Assembly (NCBI RefSeq): GCF_025917685.1
Contig: NZ_CP089518.1
Coordinates: forward strand, 4,601,001 to 4,665,000
Length of the DNA stretch: 64,000 nucleotides
Direction of reading: 5' to 3'
From: Bacillus cereus
GTDB taxonomy: Bacteria; Bacillota; Bacilli; Bacillales; Bacillaceae_G
The position numbers and the translations under genes are program-made. Shown here in pieces: positions 1 to 9,305 of the stretch (the first letter of the stretch is position 1; each line of letters starts with the position of its first letter). Below the pieces are notes generated by a model. The model ran no database searches, was not told where the DNA came from, and worked only from the letters and a program-made list of their open reading frames with translations.

Positions 1-433
1 CCCCATTCTCATGTATCGCTTCCATTACATTGTTTAAAATGCGTTTTGAAACTTCTTCTGGTAAAGAAGTAAAAGGCAATCCTGATAAGACGTAATCAAT
101 GCATTCTATATTGAACTCTTCCATATACTTCTTTATATTTTCAGCTGAACCGTGCACAACAATGACGTTCTTCTCATCTTTAAACTTTCTCTTTAGCTCT
201 TTGCAAAACACTTCATTAATTTCAATAAGAAGAAATATTGTTTCCTTCTTCTTTCTCTTCATAATTTCTTTCGTAAAGACTCCTGTACCAGGACCTAACT
301 CTACGATGCACTTTGCTTTATTAAAATCAATTACATTTACCATTTTCTTTGCTAATATTTTTGAACTGGGCGCAATTGCACCAGTATGTTTCGGATGTTT
401 AATAAATTCGTGTAAGAATGTTATGAGCTGCAT
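1..433 (-). CDS. SAM-dependent methyltransferase, N-terminal part (phospholipid/rRNA-methyltransferase-like), cut by left edge
   Basis: Reading the minus strand from ATG at 433 gives an open frame of 144 codons that runs off the left edge. The ATG follows a good GGAGG ribosome site (about 440-447). Residues 44-52 read VELGPGTGV, the glycine-rich SAM-binding motif I, and SGLPF (about residue 120) sits where motif IV of the KsgA/PmtA-like methyltransferases lies. The N-terminus (FLHEFIKHPKHTGAIAPSS) is typical of the small phospholipid N-methyltransferase-like family found in Bacillus. The true substrate, lipid or RNA, cannot be told from this fragment. Confidence 0.8.
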   Translation of the reverse strand, partial: MQLITFLHEFIKHPKHTGAIAPSSKILAKKMVNVIDFNKAKCIVELGPGTGVFTKEIMKRKKKETIFLLIEINEVFCKELKRKFKDEKNVIVVHGSAENIKKYMEEFNIECIDYVLSGLPFTSLPEEVSKRILNNVMEAIHENG

Positions 434-852
434 ATAAACCTCCCTCCATTCGTTCAATAGTTTTTAACTTGTTTCTAAGTATAACTATCGTTTCTTAACA
501 AAAATTGAGGAGATTTCTTAAGATTTTATGAAGAATTAAAAAGCAGTATCTAGCATTCATTCTTATACATGAAACATTTCGTATTCCATATATAAATACC
601 TCTTTTATATTTATTAATTTGGTATAATGGATATAAAAAGAAATTTTATGGAAGGTACCATCACTACGTCTATTTTCATACAACATGTGCGGAAATGAAT
701 CTGTAACTCACCTTTCATCATTATCCAATATATGTAATCCTTTTCGTGTAAGCGAAAAAATTCAAATAACAAGAAATTTATATCTTATAGAAATGCATGT
801 AGATTTAAGTATACATATTTAGTACTTCAAAACTATTTAAAAGGAGAAGACA
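434..852. other. A+T-rich intergenic region, divergent promoters presumed
   Basis: This 419-base gap separates the leftward methyltransferase from the rightward AraC gene, so it must hold both promoters. A 63-codon minus-strand frame (495-686) has no ribosome site and an unlikely composition, and I do not accept it as a gene. No clear operator, RNA gene or repeat was seen. Confidence 0.5.
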
Positions 853-2082
853 ATGAATAATTCCATCGACCTACAGCACTTATGCGACCTTGTACACAGC
901 ACTTTTCATGTACCTGTTCAATTTTTATCTACTGATAGAAAAATTGTGTATGAATCTACTTCTCATACGATTGGCAGTCCGTTTTATTCTTCTAAAGAAG
1001 AACATCTGAATGAACTTTATCAAGAAAATACTCCTTGTAATTTTCCAATTTTCAAAGGGAATAAGTATCTTGAGAATTTCATTAGCATCCATATAACTGA
1101 TCATGAACAGATAAAAGGAACGATTATAATCGGCCCTACTACCTATCCAAAAGTATCAGATGAAATGGCTATTAAACTTATGAAATATTTCAACTGTAAT
1201 AATAAAATGCAACAAGGAGTAGACTACTATCAATTTCTACCCGAGATAAAAAAAAGTACGCTAATTGATATAAGTATTTGGTTACATTACGTAATTTTCA
1301 ATAAAAAATTAGATCGCGATATTGTTTGGGAAAAAAATAAATTGCTCGAGGATGTTTCTTATAAAATCGTAAATCCTGATCTATATATTTCAAAACGTCG
1401 CCGGCATGATCCGCAAAATTATGACATATCATTGGAACGTAAATTTTTTTCAGCAATTAAAGAAGGCAATAAAGAAAAGGTCATACAATATGCGTATTCC
1501 TTCCCTCAAGAAGATGCGGCAATTTCATCCAAAGGAGATCAACTGAGAAATCAAAAAAATAACGGTATTATCGCAATTACACTAGCTATTCGATATGCGA
1601 TAGATGGTAATCTTCCGTCAGATATTGCTTTTTCACTCGGTACTTTATATATCCAGACCATTGAAAAGCTAGATAACATGTATTCCGTAAATAGGTTAAT
1701 TGAAGATGCATTATGTACTTTTGCAGAACGTGTGAAAGAATATAGTAATCAAGCATATTCTAATTCCATTACTACGTGCCTAAATCATATTCACAAACAT
1801 ATTTACGATGAAATAACTCTCAATGACCTTGCTAACCTTTTACATATTTCCCCTACTTATTTATCAAAATTGTTAAAAAAAGAAGTGGGGATTCCTTTAA
1901 TTGAATGCATCCAGAGAGAACGGGTAGAAGAAGCTAAAAAGTTATTAACATTAACGACCTATCCATTATCAGATATTTGTGCCTGGCTTAATTTTAATGA
2001 TCAAAGTTATTTCACAAGAGTCTTCAAAAAAATCACTAGTATGACTCCTAGACAATATCGTGAAAATCATACAGTTATATAA
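853..2082 (+). CDS. AraC-family transcriptional regulator
   Basis: A 409-residue protein with ATG at 853, seven bases after AAAGGAG. The last 100 residues (about 305-405) form the two helix-turn-helix AraC/XylS DNA-binding domain: the first helix pair is around ITLNDLANLLHISPTYLSKL and the second ends in the family signature FNDQSYFTRVFKKITSMTPRQYR. The first 150 residues resemble the PocR/YesN-type sensory domains rather than a cupin, so a small ligand or stress signal is likely. The middle holds a helical linker. No two-component receiver is present. The gene stands alone, and its target is not evident. Confidence 0.88.
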   Translation: MNNSIDLQHLCDLVHSTFHVPVQFLSTDRKIVYESTSHTIGSPFYSSKEEHLNELYQENTPCNFPIFKGNKYLENFISIHITDHEQIKGTIIIGPTTYPKVSDEMAIKLMKYFNCNNKMQQGVDYYQFLPEIKKSTLIDISIWLHYVIFNKKLDRDIVWEKNKLLEDVSYKIVNPDLYISKRRRHDPQNYDISLERKFFSAIKEGNKEKVIQYAYSFPQEDAAISSKGDQLRNQKNNGIIAITLAIRYAIDGNLPSDIAFSLGTLYIQTIEKLDNMYSVNRLIEDALCTFAERVKEYSNQAYSNSITTCLNHIHKHIYDEITLNDLANLLHISPTYLSKLLKKEVGIPLIECIQRERVEEAKKLLTLTTYPLSDICAWLNFNDQSYFTRVFKKITSMTPRQYRENHTVI

Positions 2083-2098
2083 AAACGCTTTCTTGATA

Positions 2099-2134
2099 GA
2101 AGGTGAGATAGTTGTCATACTAGCTCGCCTTCCT
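2099..2134 (+). terminator. hairpin after AraC gene
   Basis: GAAGGTGAG and CTCGCCTTC form a 9-bp stem (one G-T pair) shortly after the stop of the AraC gene. There is no good T-run after it, so termination is only inferred. Confidence 0.4.
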
Positions 2135-2408
2135 CAAGCCGATTTATTCTCCTTCATCCAAACTCAACTTAATAAAGTTTTAATCCTCTTCAAAAAAGTA
2201 CAAGAATGACAAATAAATTACTATAAATAAGTTAATAACTTTGGTAATTTTTTATTACTAAGCAAATTAGTCTTTCAATCATCCATAATTTCTTCGTTCT
2301 ATACATAATAAAACTAACATAAGTTGCTTACGCAATTATAAGTAACAGCTACTTCCATAGTGATTAACCTTTCTATATAGAAAATATATTATTAGGAGCA
2401 TAGAAAGC

Positions 2409-2708
2409 ATGAGTAGTACAAATATATCAAAATCGGCTCAAATAACTATTATGTCTAAACAATCTGCTGACATGAAAGAATCGCGAAAAGCATCACCATA
2501 TGATGATAGAGAAAAAATTGAAGACAATTTATTACGCTCATTCATTTCAGAAAAAGAAATATTGATCACTTATTATAAAGATGGTTATTTCCCTACACGT
2601 TATATGACTGTAATTGAATTAAACCCATTGAAACGTTCTTTAATATGCATAGATACCTTTGACCGGAAACATACTTTTAGTTTCATCGACATAATCGATG
2701 CGCGTTAA
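2409..2708 (+). CDS. YolD-like family protein
   Basis: A 99-residue protein starting at ATG 2409, behind TTAGGAG. The C-terminal half (LITYYKDGYFPTRYMTVIEL ... FSFIDIIDA) has the pattern of the YolD-like family: a small beta-rich domain that ends in an F-x-D-I-I-D motif. In Bacillus, YolD-like proteins are sometimes paired with UV-damage-bypass polymerases (UvrX/YqjW), but no polymerase lies here. The N-terminal 35 residues are polar and probably disordered. The gene is monocistronic and ends at a strong bidirectional terminator. Confidence 0.75.
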   Translation: MSSTNISKSAQITIMSKQSADMKESRKASPYDDREKIEDNLLRSFISEKEILITYYKDGYFPTRYMTVIELNPLKRSLICIDTFDRKHTFSFIDIIDAR

Positions 2709-2725
2709 TTATTTCTATAAAACTA

Positions 2726-2770
2726 AAAGTAGCCATTCACCTCATAAAAAATGAGGTGAATGGCTACTTT
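2726..2770. terminator. bidirectional rho-independent terminator
   Basis: A perfect 20-bp stem with an AAAAA loop, flanked by A-run and T-run, lies between two convergent genes (YolD-like and the BceB-type permease). It can serve both strands. Confidence 0.9.
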
Positions 2771-2791
2771 ATTTTCTTACAGCTTCACTTA

Positions 2792-4741
2792 TTATTTCGC
2801 ACTCACAATCTTATAATAAGAACGAACTGTTAAGAAGTAATATCCAATATAAATGACACCGTATACTCCAATACTAATTAGAAGCGGGATCATAATTTCA
2901 AATGGTAATATATTTGCTAATCCTTTTAGTGCAAATAAGCTGTGTAAAATACCGATTACTAACGGAATAGCGAAGATAAAGCTCACTTGTTTTGCGATAG
3001 CTTTCTTCATCTCTTGCTTCGTTACACCAACTTTATGAAGGACAACGTAACGATCACGATCAGCACTAGCTTCTGTTAACTGCTTGAAGTAAATAATTGA
3101 GCCTGTCGCTAATAGGAAGACTAATCCTAAAAATAGTCCGATGAACATCATTAAACCTGTCGTTTCCAGTCCCATTTGGAATCCTGTATAGAAATCGTTA
3201 AATGGTTTTAAAACTTCTGATTCACCAGCTGGCATAATGCTTGTTAATTTCGCTGTTAACTCTTTACTATTTCGCTCACCTTTTACATCAATATTTTTTA
3301 CAATGCGCGTTTCGTTTACTTGTTTCGCTTGCTCATATGTTTGATCCGGAACGATTACAAATAGTTCATTTAAGTTTGTAACACTTCTACTATTTACGCC
3401 TTTAATCTTTAACTCTTTTGATTCATTTCCAACAGGGAATACAGCTGTATTTCCTGTGTAAAGAGGACCAAAATCAAGCTTTTCAATATATAAGCTATCG
3501 TATACAAAAGCTTCATTCGTACTTAAATTTACAGGTTCTACATCTAAATGTTTCGCAAGTGCATTGAAGTTTGATTGAGAAATAAGCTCGTACTGATTCG
3601 TAATATTATAGTGTGTGTTCAGAACTTGATCCGCTCTTTCACCTTTAAATGTTCCTTTCACAGGAATCATTTCAACTTCTGCTTCATATGTCACTGGATG
3701 ATTATTCTTCTCTCCAGCAAGTATTTCATTTACTTTTTTATCTAATGCTTCATCTTTTTTCTCATAAGAATAACTATATGGTGCAGCTACTTTTGATTGC
3801 GTGAATGTATTGTAATACATCGTAACTGACGTACCAACCGCCGTTAATGTTACTGCACTTAAAATAGCAATTGTCGCAAGTGATTTCGCGTTTCCTTTAA
3901 TACGATATAGTAACTGTGATGTCGTTACCATATTCATACCGTTATAAAACGCTGACTTATTATTTCTTGCACGTTTCAATACAAATACTGTGAAGAACAT
4001 GAATAATAAATAAGTCCCTGCTACTGTCGCCAATAAAATGTATAATGCAACGACCATAAAGTCTGCATACATAACTGCTTTCATGTACATTAACGCTAAG
4101 AAATAACCTGAACCGATTAAGAACACTGAAATTAATGCCATAATAACTGAGCCTTTTGGCATTGCTTCTCCTTCGCGCTCTGCACGGAAAAGTTCAATTA
4201 ACTTAAAGCGATAAATTAAACGATATCCTTGAAGTGATGTATATAAAATAATCACAAAGAAAATAATTGCTGTATCAATAATCGCAGCCATCGGTACTTC
4301 AAAATGAACATTTAAGTTTAGTCCCATCATACTTACTAATAACTCAAGGAATAATTTTGAAAGAACGCTACCGATTGCAATCCCGATAATTAAAGACATT
4401 AATCCCATTAACATATTTTCATAAAAGAGCATTTTACCAATTTGTCTTTTACGAATACCTAGTAAAGAATATAATCCAACTTCTTTTTTACGTTTACGTG
4501 TAAAGAATCCGTTCGAATATATAATAAACACTGCCACGAAAATGATAAGCATCACACTAGAAACTTGGAATGCTCCACTAATTTTTTTAGAAGCTTCCGC
4601 TGCTTTTTCCATTTGTGAATTATATTGCAGTGCTTTAAATGTAAAGTAAATAACGATACTAAAAATCATAGATGCAAAATATACAAAGTAGTCTTTAAAG
4701 TTCCGCTGTATGTTGCGGAGGGCAATGCTAGATAAGGTCAT
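2792..4741 (-). CDS. BceB-type ABC transporter permease (peptide antibiotic resistance)
   Basis: A 649-residue FtsX-type permease. The start (TLSSIALRNIQRNFKDYFVYFASMIFS) and the run of hydrophobic segments match the BceB/PsdB/VraG family: about ten membrane helices with a roughly 200-residue extracellular domain between helices VII and VIII (here about 315-520). The last helices end in VTKQEMKKAIAKQVSFIFAIPL, a family hallmark. Its start overlaps the end of the ATPase gene by 14 bases, so the two are translated together. These transporters confer resistance to bacitracin- or lantibiotic-type peptides and act as sensors for a Bce kinase. No kinase gene adjoins this pair. Confidence 0.9.
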   Translation of the reverse strand: MTLSSIALRNIQRNFKDYFVYFASMIFSIVIYFTFKALQYNSQMEKAAEASKKISGAFQVSSVMLIIFVAVFIIYSNGFFTRKRKKEVGLYSLLGIRKRQIGKMLFYENMLMGLMSLIIGIAIGSVLSKLFLELLVSMMGLNLNVHFEVPMAAIIDTAIIFFVIILYTSLQGYRLIYRFKLIELFRAEREGEAMPKGSVIMALISVFLIGSGYFLALMYMKAVMYADFMVVALYILLATVAGTYLLFMFFTVFVLKRARNNKSAFYNGMNMVTTSQLLYRIKGNAKSLATIAILSAVTLTAVGTSVTMYYNTFTQSKVAAPYSYSYEKKDEALDKKVNEILAGEKNNHPVTYEAEVEMIPVKGTFKGERADQVLNTHYNITNQYELISQSNFNALAKHLDVEPVNLSTNEAFVYDSLYIEKLDFGPLYTGNTAVFPVGNESKELKIKGVNSRSVTNLNELFVIVPDQTYEQAKQVNETRIVKNIDVKGERNSKELTAKLTSIMPAGESEVLKPFNDFYTGFQMGLETTGLMMFIGLFLGLVFLLATGSIIYFKQLTEASADRDRYVVLHKVGVTKQEMKKAIAKQVSFIFAIPLVIGILHSLFALKGLANILPFEIMIPLLISIGVYGVIYIGYYFLTVRSYYKIVSAK

Positions 4742-5498
4742 CAGCCATACCTCCAGAAATAGAAGACATTACGTCAACGACTTGTTGGAAGAACTGTTTA
4801 CGTGTTAATTCACCACGATGTAATTCTTTATATAACTCACCATCTTTAATGAAAACAACTCGTTTACAATAACTTGCCGCAAATGCATCGTGCGTTACCA
4901 TTAAAATTGTTGAGTTATCATATTCATTTAACGACTTCATACTTTCAAGTAAATCTGTTGCAGATTTAGAATCAAGCGCTCCAGTTGGCTCGTCCCCGAA
5001 AATCATACTCGGATTTGTAACAATTGCACGTGATGCCGCACAGCGCTGCTTCTGTCCACCAGATACTTGATATGGGAACTGACTTAAAATATGATCAATA
5101 CCAAACTTCTTTGAGATTTCAAGAACGCGTCGATCAATTTCACTTGCCTTCACTTTTGATAACGCAAGAGGTAACGCGATATTCTCTTTCACCGTTAACG
5201 TATCTAATAAGTTATAATCTTGGAAGATGAAACCTAAATGATCGCGGCGGAATAAAGCCAACTTATCATCATTCATCTTCACAATGTCTTTTCCATCAAT
5301 TAAAATTTCACCGTTCGTCGCATTATCAATTGTAGAAAGAACATTTAAAAGCGTCGTCTTACCAGAACCAGAAGGTCCCATAATTCCAACGAACTCACCT
5401 TCTTTTACTTGTAAGTTAATACCTTTTAACGCTTCAAATTTATTTCCACCCGTGTCATACACTTTTGTAATATTTTTTGCTTCTAACACTGTTTTCAT
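4728..5498 (-). CDS. BceA-type ABC transporter ATPase
   Basis: An ATPase of 256 residues if it starts at ATG 5498, which follows GAGGG at nine bases; an upstream in-frame ATG at 5513 has no ribosome site. Walker A is GPSGSGKTT (41-49), the signature is VSGGQKQR, Walker B is MIFGDEP, and the H-loop is MVTHD. The C-terminal tail (KELHRGELTRKQFFQQVVDVM) is characteristic of BceA-like ATPases. It powers the adjacent permease. Two BceR-type boxes upstream (5585-5598 and 5702-5715) suggest control by a Bce response regulator encoded elsewhere, perhaps the one at 11189. Confidence 0.92.
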   Translation of the reverse strand: MKTVLEAKNITKVYDTGGNKFEALKGINLQVKEGEFVGIMGPSGSGKTTLLNVLSTIDNATNGEILIDGKDIVKMNDDKLALFRRDHLGFIFQDYNLLDTLTVKENIALPLALSKVKASEIDRRVLEISKKFGIDHILSQFPYQVSGGQKQRCAASRAIVTNPSMIFGDEPTGALDSKSATDLLESMKSLNEYDNSTILMVTHDAFAASYCKRVVFIKDGELYKELHRGELTRKQFFQQVVDVMSSISGGMADDLI

Positions 5499-5584
5499 CT
5501 CGACATCCCTCATTTCTTCTATTCTCTATTTTCAACTATATACATTCCCTACTCTTGCCACTATCGATGTTTCTTACACAAACA

Positions 5585-5598
5585 TGACAGTTATGTAA
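5585..5598. promoter_or_regulatory. BceR-type operator, copy 1 (TGACA-N4-TGTAA)
   Basis: TGACAGTTATGTAA fits the published BceR-like box TNACA-N4-TGTAA. It lies 87 bases upstream of the BceA-type gene start. The surrounding 28 bases (5573-5600) repeat at 5692-5719 with about five differences. Confidence 0.65.
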
Positions 5599-5701
5599 GG
5601 CATATGAGTAAAGACACCATAATTTAACCTAATGAACGAAAGTACTTTGTTACTATAACATTGGGATATCATACCATCCATTCATTCTCCTTACAGGAAC
5701 A

Positions 5702-5715
5702 TTACATTTTTGTAA
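5702..5715. promoter_or_regulatory. BceR-type operator, copy 2 (TTACA-N4-TGTAA)
   Basis: TTACATTTTTGTAA fits TNACA-N4-TGTAA exactly and is itself nearly palindromic. It lies about 90 bases upstream of the AraC/GyrI gene on the other strand, the same distance as copy 1 from its gene, so each divergent gene may have its own box. Confidence 0.6.
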
Positions 5716-5803
5716 GGTGAAAAAGCTACCTACAAAGTTGTGCACGAAATGTCGGATGGAGCTATTTCGTTCCTGCTATTCTATGTACAGAGGAGGTCAT
5801 AAT

Positions 5804-6688
5804 ATGGATTCACTTAAAAATATGAATGCAGCAATGCACTATATTGAAGATAACCTTACTAATGAAATTGATTTTAAAGAAGTTGTGAGGCTAGCACTCT
5901 GCTCCGAGTATCACTTTAAAAGGATGTTTTCATTTCTAGCTGGCATATCACTGTCAGATTATATTCGCTGTAGACGTCTTACTCTCGCTGCCTTTGAACT
6001 AAAAAACAGCAATATAAAAGTCATTGATGTTGCTATAAAATATGGCTACAATTCACCAGATTCATTTGCACGTGCATTTCAAAATTTGCATGGCATAACG
6101 CCTTCAGAAGCTCGAAGTACTAGTCATTTTTTGAAAGCTTATTCACCAATGACCTTCCAATTATCTATTCAAGGAGGAAATGAAATGCACTATCGAATTG
6201 AAGAAAAAGACTCATTTCGAATTATAGGTATTACAAAACGAGTACCAATCGTTTTCAATGGTGTAAATGAAGAAATTGCTTCTATGTGGAAAAGTTTAAA
6301 CCCACAGTCCATTCAAACATTAAAGATGCTTTCAAATGTGGAACCCGATGGAATCATTAGTGCATCTACTAACTTTTCTGAAGGAAGAATGGAGGAAAAA
6401 GGCGAACTCGATTATTATATTGGAGTAGCCACAACGAAAGATTGTCCAGAGCAATTCGCGCAACTTGAAGTCACAGCTTCAACATGGGCTATATTTGAAG
6501 CTGTCGGTCCATTTCCTGATGCATTACAAAATGTATGGGGACGTATTTATTCTGAATGGTTCCCCTCTTCAAACTACGAACTAGCGGAAGGACCGGAAAT
6601 ATTGTGGAATGAAAGTAAAGAGGTGTCCTCACCGAATTTCAGAAGCGAAATATGGATACCTGTTTTAAAAAGTAATATAAAGGTCTAA
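5804..6688 (+). CDS. AraC-family regulator with GyrI-like effector domain
   Basis: The start is ATG 5804 after AGAGGAGG, giving 294 residues; the frame is open further upstream but without a ribosome site. An N-terminal AraC helix-turn-helix domain (about 1-105, with [25 protein letters not shown]) is joined to a C-terminal GyrI-like small-molecule-binding domain (about 125-290, ending in EIWIPVLK). This is the Rob/SoxS-like multidrug-sensor architecture. It is divergent from the Bce-type transporter and shares a BceR-boxed intergenic region with it, which hints at co-regulation under peptide or drug stress. Confidence 0.88.
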   Translation: MDSLKNMNAAMHYIEDNLTNEIDFKEVVRLALCSEYHFKRMFSFLAGISLSDYIRCRRLTLAAFELKNSNIKVIDVAIKYGYNSPDSFARAFQNLHGITPSEARSTSHFLKAYSPMTFQLSIQGGNEMHYRIEEKDSFRIIGITKRVPIVFNGVNEEIASMWKSLNPQSIQTLKMLSNVEPDGIISASTNFSEGRMEEKGELDYYIGVATTKDCPEQFAQLEVTASTWAIFEAVGPFPDALQNVWGRIYSEWFPSSNYELAEGPEILWNESKEVSSPNFRSEIWIPVLKSNIKV

Positions 6689-6702
6689 ACTTTTTGAAAA
6701 TA

Positions 6703-6742
6703 AAGAAGCTGCTCTTCCTCTTTAAAGGAAAAGCAGCTTTTT
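6703..6742 (+). terminator. rho-independent terminator
   Basis: The inverted repeat AAGCTGCT...AGCAGCTT followed by a T-run lies just after the AraC/GyrI gene. Confidence 0.85.
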
Positions 6743-6744
6743 AT

Positions 6745-6872
6745 TTTATCCCGCTATTTGCGGGCAGTAAAACTCCCACCTCAAAATTCAGATGGAGCAA
6801 AGAAGTTAGGTGGGAGTCGGGCTGATAATCAGTGGAGGATGAACCCCCCCACTGATTAAAGTTTCACTTTAT
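6745..6872. repeat. bcr-like interspersed repeat, copy A
   Basis: Starts TTATCCCGCTATTTGCGGGCAG and ends ACTGATTAAAGTTTCACTTT. It has internal inverted repeats (CCCGC/GCGGG, CTCCCACCT/AGGTGGGAG, CAGTGGAGG...CCCCCACTG). The same ends occur in inverted orientation at 56479-56570, and a short version at 47054-47092. The right end overlaps the last codons and stop of the neighbouring permease. The form matches the short non-coding bcr repeats of the B. cereus group; the subfamily is not assigned. Confidence 0.8.
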
Positions 6873-8444
6873 ACTTCTTCTCGACTCGTTCTTATACAAG
6901 AAAATAGTAATAATCGCAAGCACTATAATAACTCCCAAAGTAAATACTCTGTAGTTCGAGATAGTAGCAGTACCGATTAAAAAGGCAGGTATAACAGCCG
7001 TAATTAAGCCACCAAACATACCGACAAACGATCCTACACTTTGTTTTACTATTTGAGTTTCTGATACCCAATCATAATAACCAAATCGATTATTAATAAA
7101 AATCCCCCATACTGCCGAAAAGAATGAATATGTTATTGGTGTTAGTACGATTAAAAGAGAACTCCAAACATCTAGTTTTAACCCTATTATCAGTAATACA
7201 GCACTAATAAGTGATGCAGGTATACTTAATGAAAGATTCATAAGAATTTTACTGTCATAAATCATCTTTGGCGCTATAGGCAACGACTTAATAATCCATA
7301 TATTTTTTCCTTCTAATGACAATGACACACTTGTTGTACACGTCATCGAAATCGCTGCTGCAATAACAAATGGCGCAAACTTTTGCAAAATCTCCTCAAT
7401 TCCAGGATACGCTATCAATTGACTTGGCCCTACTACAACTATAGCCAGCGAGAAAGCTATCGCCATCACGACTCCCATTCCACTATTTATGACATACACT
7501 GTAGAAGAAAAGAAACGCTTCCTCTCTTTTTTATACAATGCAACCAATACACTTTCTTTTCTCATACTATTAATCTCATAATTTGAAAGCATGTGATAAG
7601 TGGAGATCCTTGTGTTTATTTGCTTATATTTTAGCGAAAGTATTTTTACAAAAAGATAATACCAAATAACTGATATCCCAACAAACAGGATAAAAGCTAC
7701 AATATCAGCATGAACAATTGCCTTTTGAAACATGTTAGCTAATGGATACACTTTCGTTAATTGCTCTGAAACAATTGCACCAATCCCGTTCATATCATTA
7801 AGGCTATATTGAGCATTTCCGTTTTTTATCATAAAGAAACCGAATGTAATAATTACTATAAAACTTAAAATCGTAGTTATTTTATTCGCATTTTTAAATT
7901 TAGAAGCGATTGCTGTAATCGCCGCTCCAAAGATCGCTGCAATTGTTGTTGGAATTAAAGATGCTATAAACATACTGATGAACCACATAAAGTAAAAAAA
8001 AACTGATGGATTCCCATGTATGCCATACACAACTCCCATCGGTAGCATGATTATGATTGAAAAGATCGTATTCAGCAAGTATAAATACAAAAATCTACTT
8101 GCAATAACAGTACTTACACGAATCGGCAATGACATTAAAAAGTCGTACTCCTTAAAAGCAAAAATTTCTCCATTTGCCTTAAATATAGTGAAAACCAACG
8201 TTAATACACTACTAATAACTAGTGCATAAACGGGAATAATTTCACTCATTCCTAGTTTCACCAATCCATATGCCGAGGTTCCGCAATATAACATTAGCAT
8301 GACACCAACTAGGGCAATAGATGCTGTCAGCAAAATCTTATTCTGCCTCTTTTTCTTATCTTTTTCGTATTTAAAAGTGTTTAAACCGAGCTGCGTTATC
8401 AAACGGATTTTCAAAAGCCCTAAACTATTAGTATTCATTAGCAA
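6864..8444 (-). CDS. ABC-2-type exporter permease
   Basis: A 526-residue integral membrane protein with many hydrophobic segments. It resembles the large permease subunits of Bacillus two-gene ABC exporters such as YthQ, and is not of the FtsX/Bce class. Its start overlaps the end of the ATPase gene by 17 bases, so the two form one transporter. The last residues (NESRRSIK) and the TGA stop lie inside a bcr-like repeat, which means the repeat may have replaced the original C-terminus. The substrate is unknown. Confidence 0.82.
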   Translation of the reverse strand: MLMNTNSLGLLKIRLITQLGLNTFKYEKDKKKRQNKILLTASIALVGVMLMLYCGTSAYGLVKLGMSEIIPVYALVISSVLTLVFTIFKANGEIFAFKEYDFLMSLPIRVSTVIASRFLYLYLLNTIFSIIIMLPMGVVYGIHGNPSVFFYFMWFISMFIASLIPTTIAAIFGAAITAIASKFKNANKITTILSFIVIITFGFFMIKNGNAQYSLNDMNGIGAIVSEQLTKVYPLANMFQKAIVHADIVAFILFVGISVIWYYLFVKILSLKYKQINTRISTYHMLSNYEINSMRKESVLVALYKKERKRFFSSTVYVINSGMGVVMAIAFSLAIVVVGPSQLIAYPGIEEILQKFAPFVIAAAISMTCTTSVSLSLEGKNIWIIKSLPIAPKMIYDSKILMNLSLSIPASLISAVLLIIGLKLDVWSSLLIVLTPITYSFFSAVWGIFINNRFGYYDWVSETQIVKQSVGSFVGMFGGLITAVIPAFLIGTATISNYRVFTLGVIIVLAIITIFLYKNESRRSIK

Positions 8445-9144
8445 GCTCCTTCATAAAGAGCTCTTCCAATGAGCCTTCCTTTATTAAAGAATTCACTTCC
8501 CCTGAAAGTGCTAATTTCCCTCTATTAATCATCGCTATTTTATTACATAACTTCTCCGCTACATCTAAAACGTGCGTAGAAAAGAAAATCGCACTTCCCT
8601 TTTCACAAAGCTCTTTCATAATACCTTTCAATACTACGGCTGCCTTTGGATCAAGACCAACGAAAGGTTCATCTAAAACTAATAATTTCGGTTTATGTAA
8701 AACCGCCGATATAATCGCTACTTTTTGTTTCATACCGTGTGAATAAGAAGATATTAAGTCTCCTAAGTAAGGTGTAATCTCAAAGGCATCCCCATACTTC
8801 TGTATCTGTTCTTCCCGATCCTTCTCAGACACTTTAAACACATCCGCAACAAAATTCAAATATTGAATTCCTGTTAATTGCTCATATAAATCTGGATTAT
8901 CAGGAATATACGCCATTACTTTTTTACATGCAATCGGATCCTTTTTTATTGAATGGCCATCAACAAAAATCTCCCCCTCTTCAAAATCTATAACTCCTAC
9001 TAACGATTTAATTGTTGTACTTTTCCCAGCACCGTTATGTCCAATAAATCCAAAGATATCTCCTGCTTGAACAGTAATATTTAAATGATTTACTGCTTTC
9101 TTGCCACCTTTGTATGTCTTGCTGAAATTCACAATTTCTAACAT
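8428..9144 (-). CDS. ABC transporter ATP-binding protein (YthP-like)
   Basis: The start is ATG 9144, preceded by GGGGGAAG; this gives 238 residues. Walker A is GHNGAGKST, the signature is YSHGMKQK (a divergent LSGGQ typical of ABC-2 drug and polysaccharide exporters), Walker B is LLVLDEP and the H-loop is FFSTH. It forms a pair with the overlapping permease. By family it should export a hydrophobic compound or help in envelope maintenance; nothing in the neighbourhood fixes the substrate. Confidence 0.9.
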   Translation of the reverse strand: MLEIVNFSKTYKGGKKAVNHLNITVQAGDIFGFIGHNGAGKSTTIKSLVGVIDFEEGEIFVDGHSIKKDPIACKKVMAYIPDNPDLYEQLTGIQYLNFVADVFKVSEKDREEQIQKYGDAFEITPYLGDLISSYSHGMKQKVAIISAVLHKPKLLVLDEPFVGLDPKAAVVLKGIMKELCEKGSAIFFSTHVLDVAEKLCNKIAMINRGKLALSGEVNSLIKEGSLEELFMKELANEY

Positions 9145-9201
9145 GTGACTTCCCCCAAACCGTCTTTTTAACTGAATTTTCAGACTCAAAAACGAAAAAT
9201 T

Positions 9202-9234
9202 TACTCAGGGAGCCTTTGTTATCTCCACTGAGTA
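9202..9234 (-). terminator. terminator of the sdpR-type operon
   Basis: The inverted repeat ACTCAGGGAG / CTCCACTGAGT is followed on the minus strand by AAATTTTTC, downstream of the second SdpI-type gene. Confidence 0.7.
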
Positions 9235-9305
9235 TTAAAATAATTTCTTAACATATAAAAACTAGAACTATAAAATTTGATTAGTGTAATTCAATCGCTT
9301 ATTAC

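Noticed and set aside
495..686. 63-codon minus-strand frame before the AraC gene
   Set aside because: No ribosome site, a start inside a likely promoter, and no protein-like composition.
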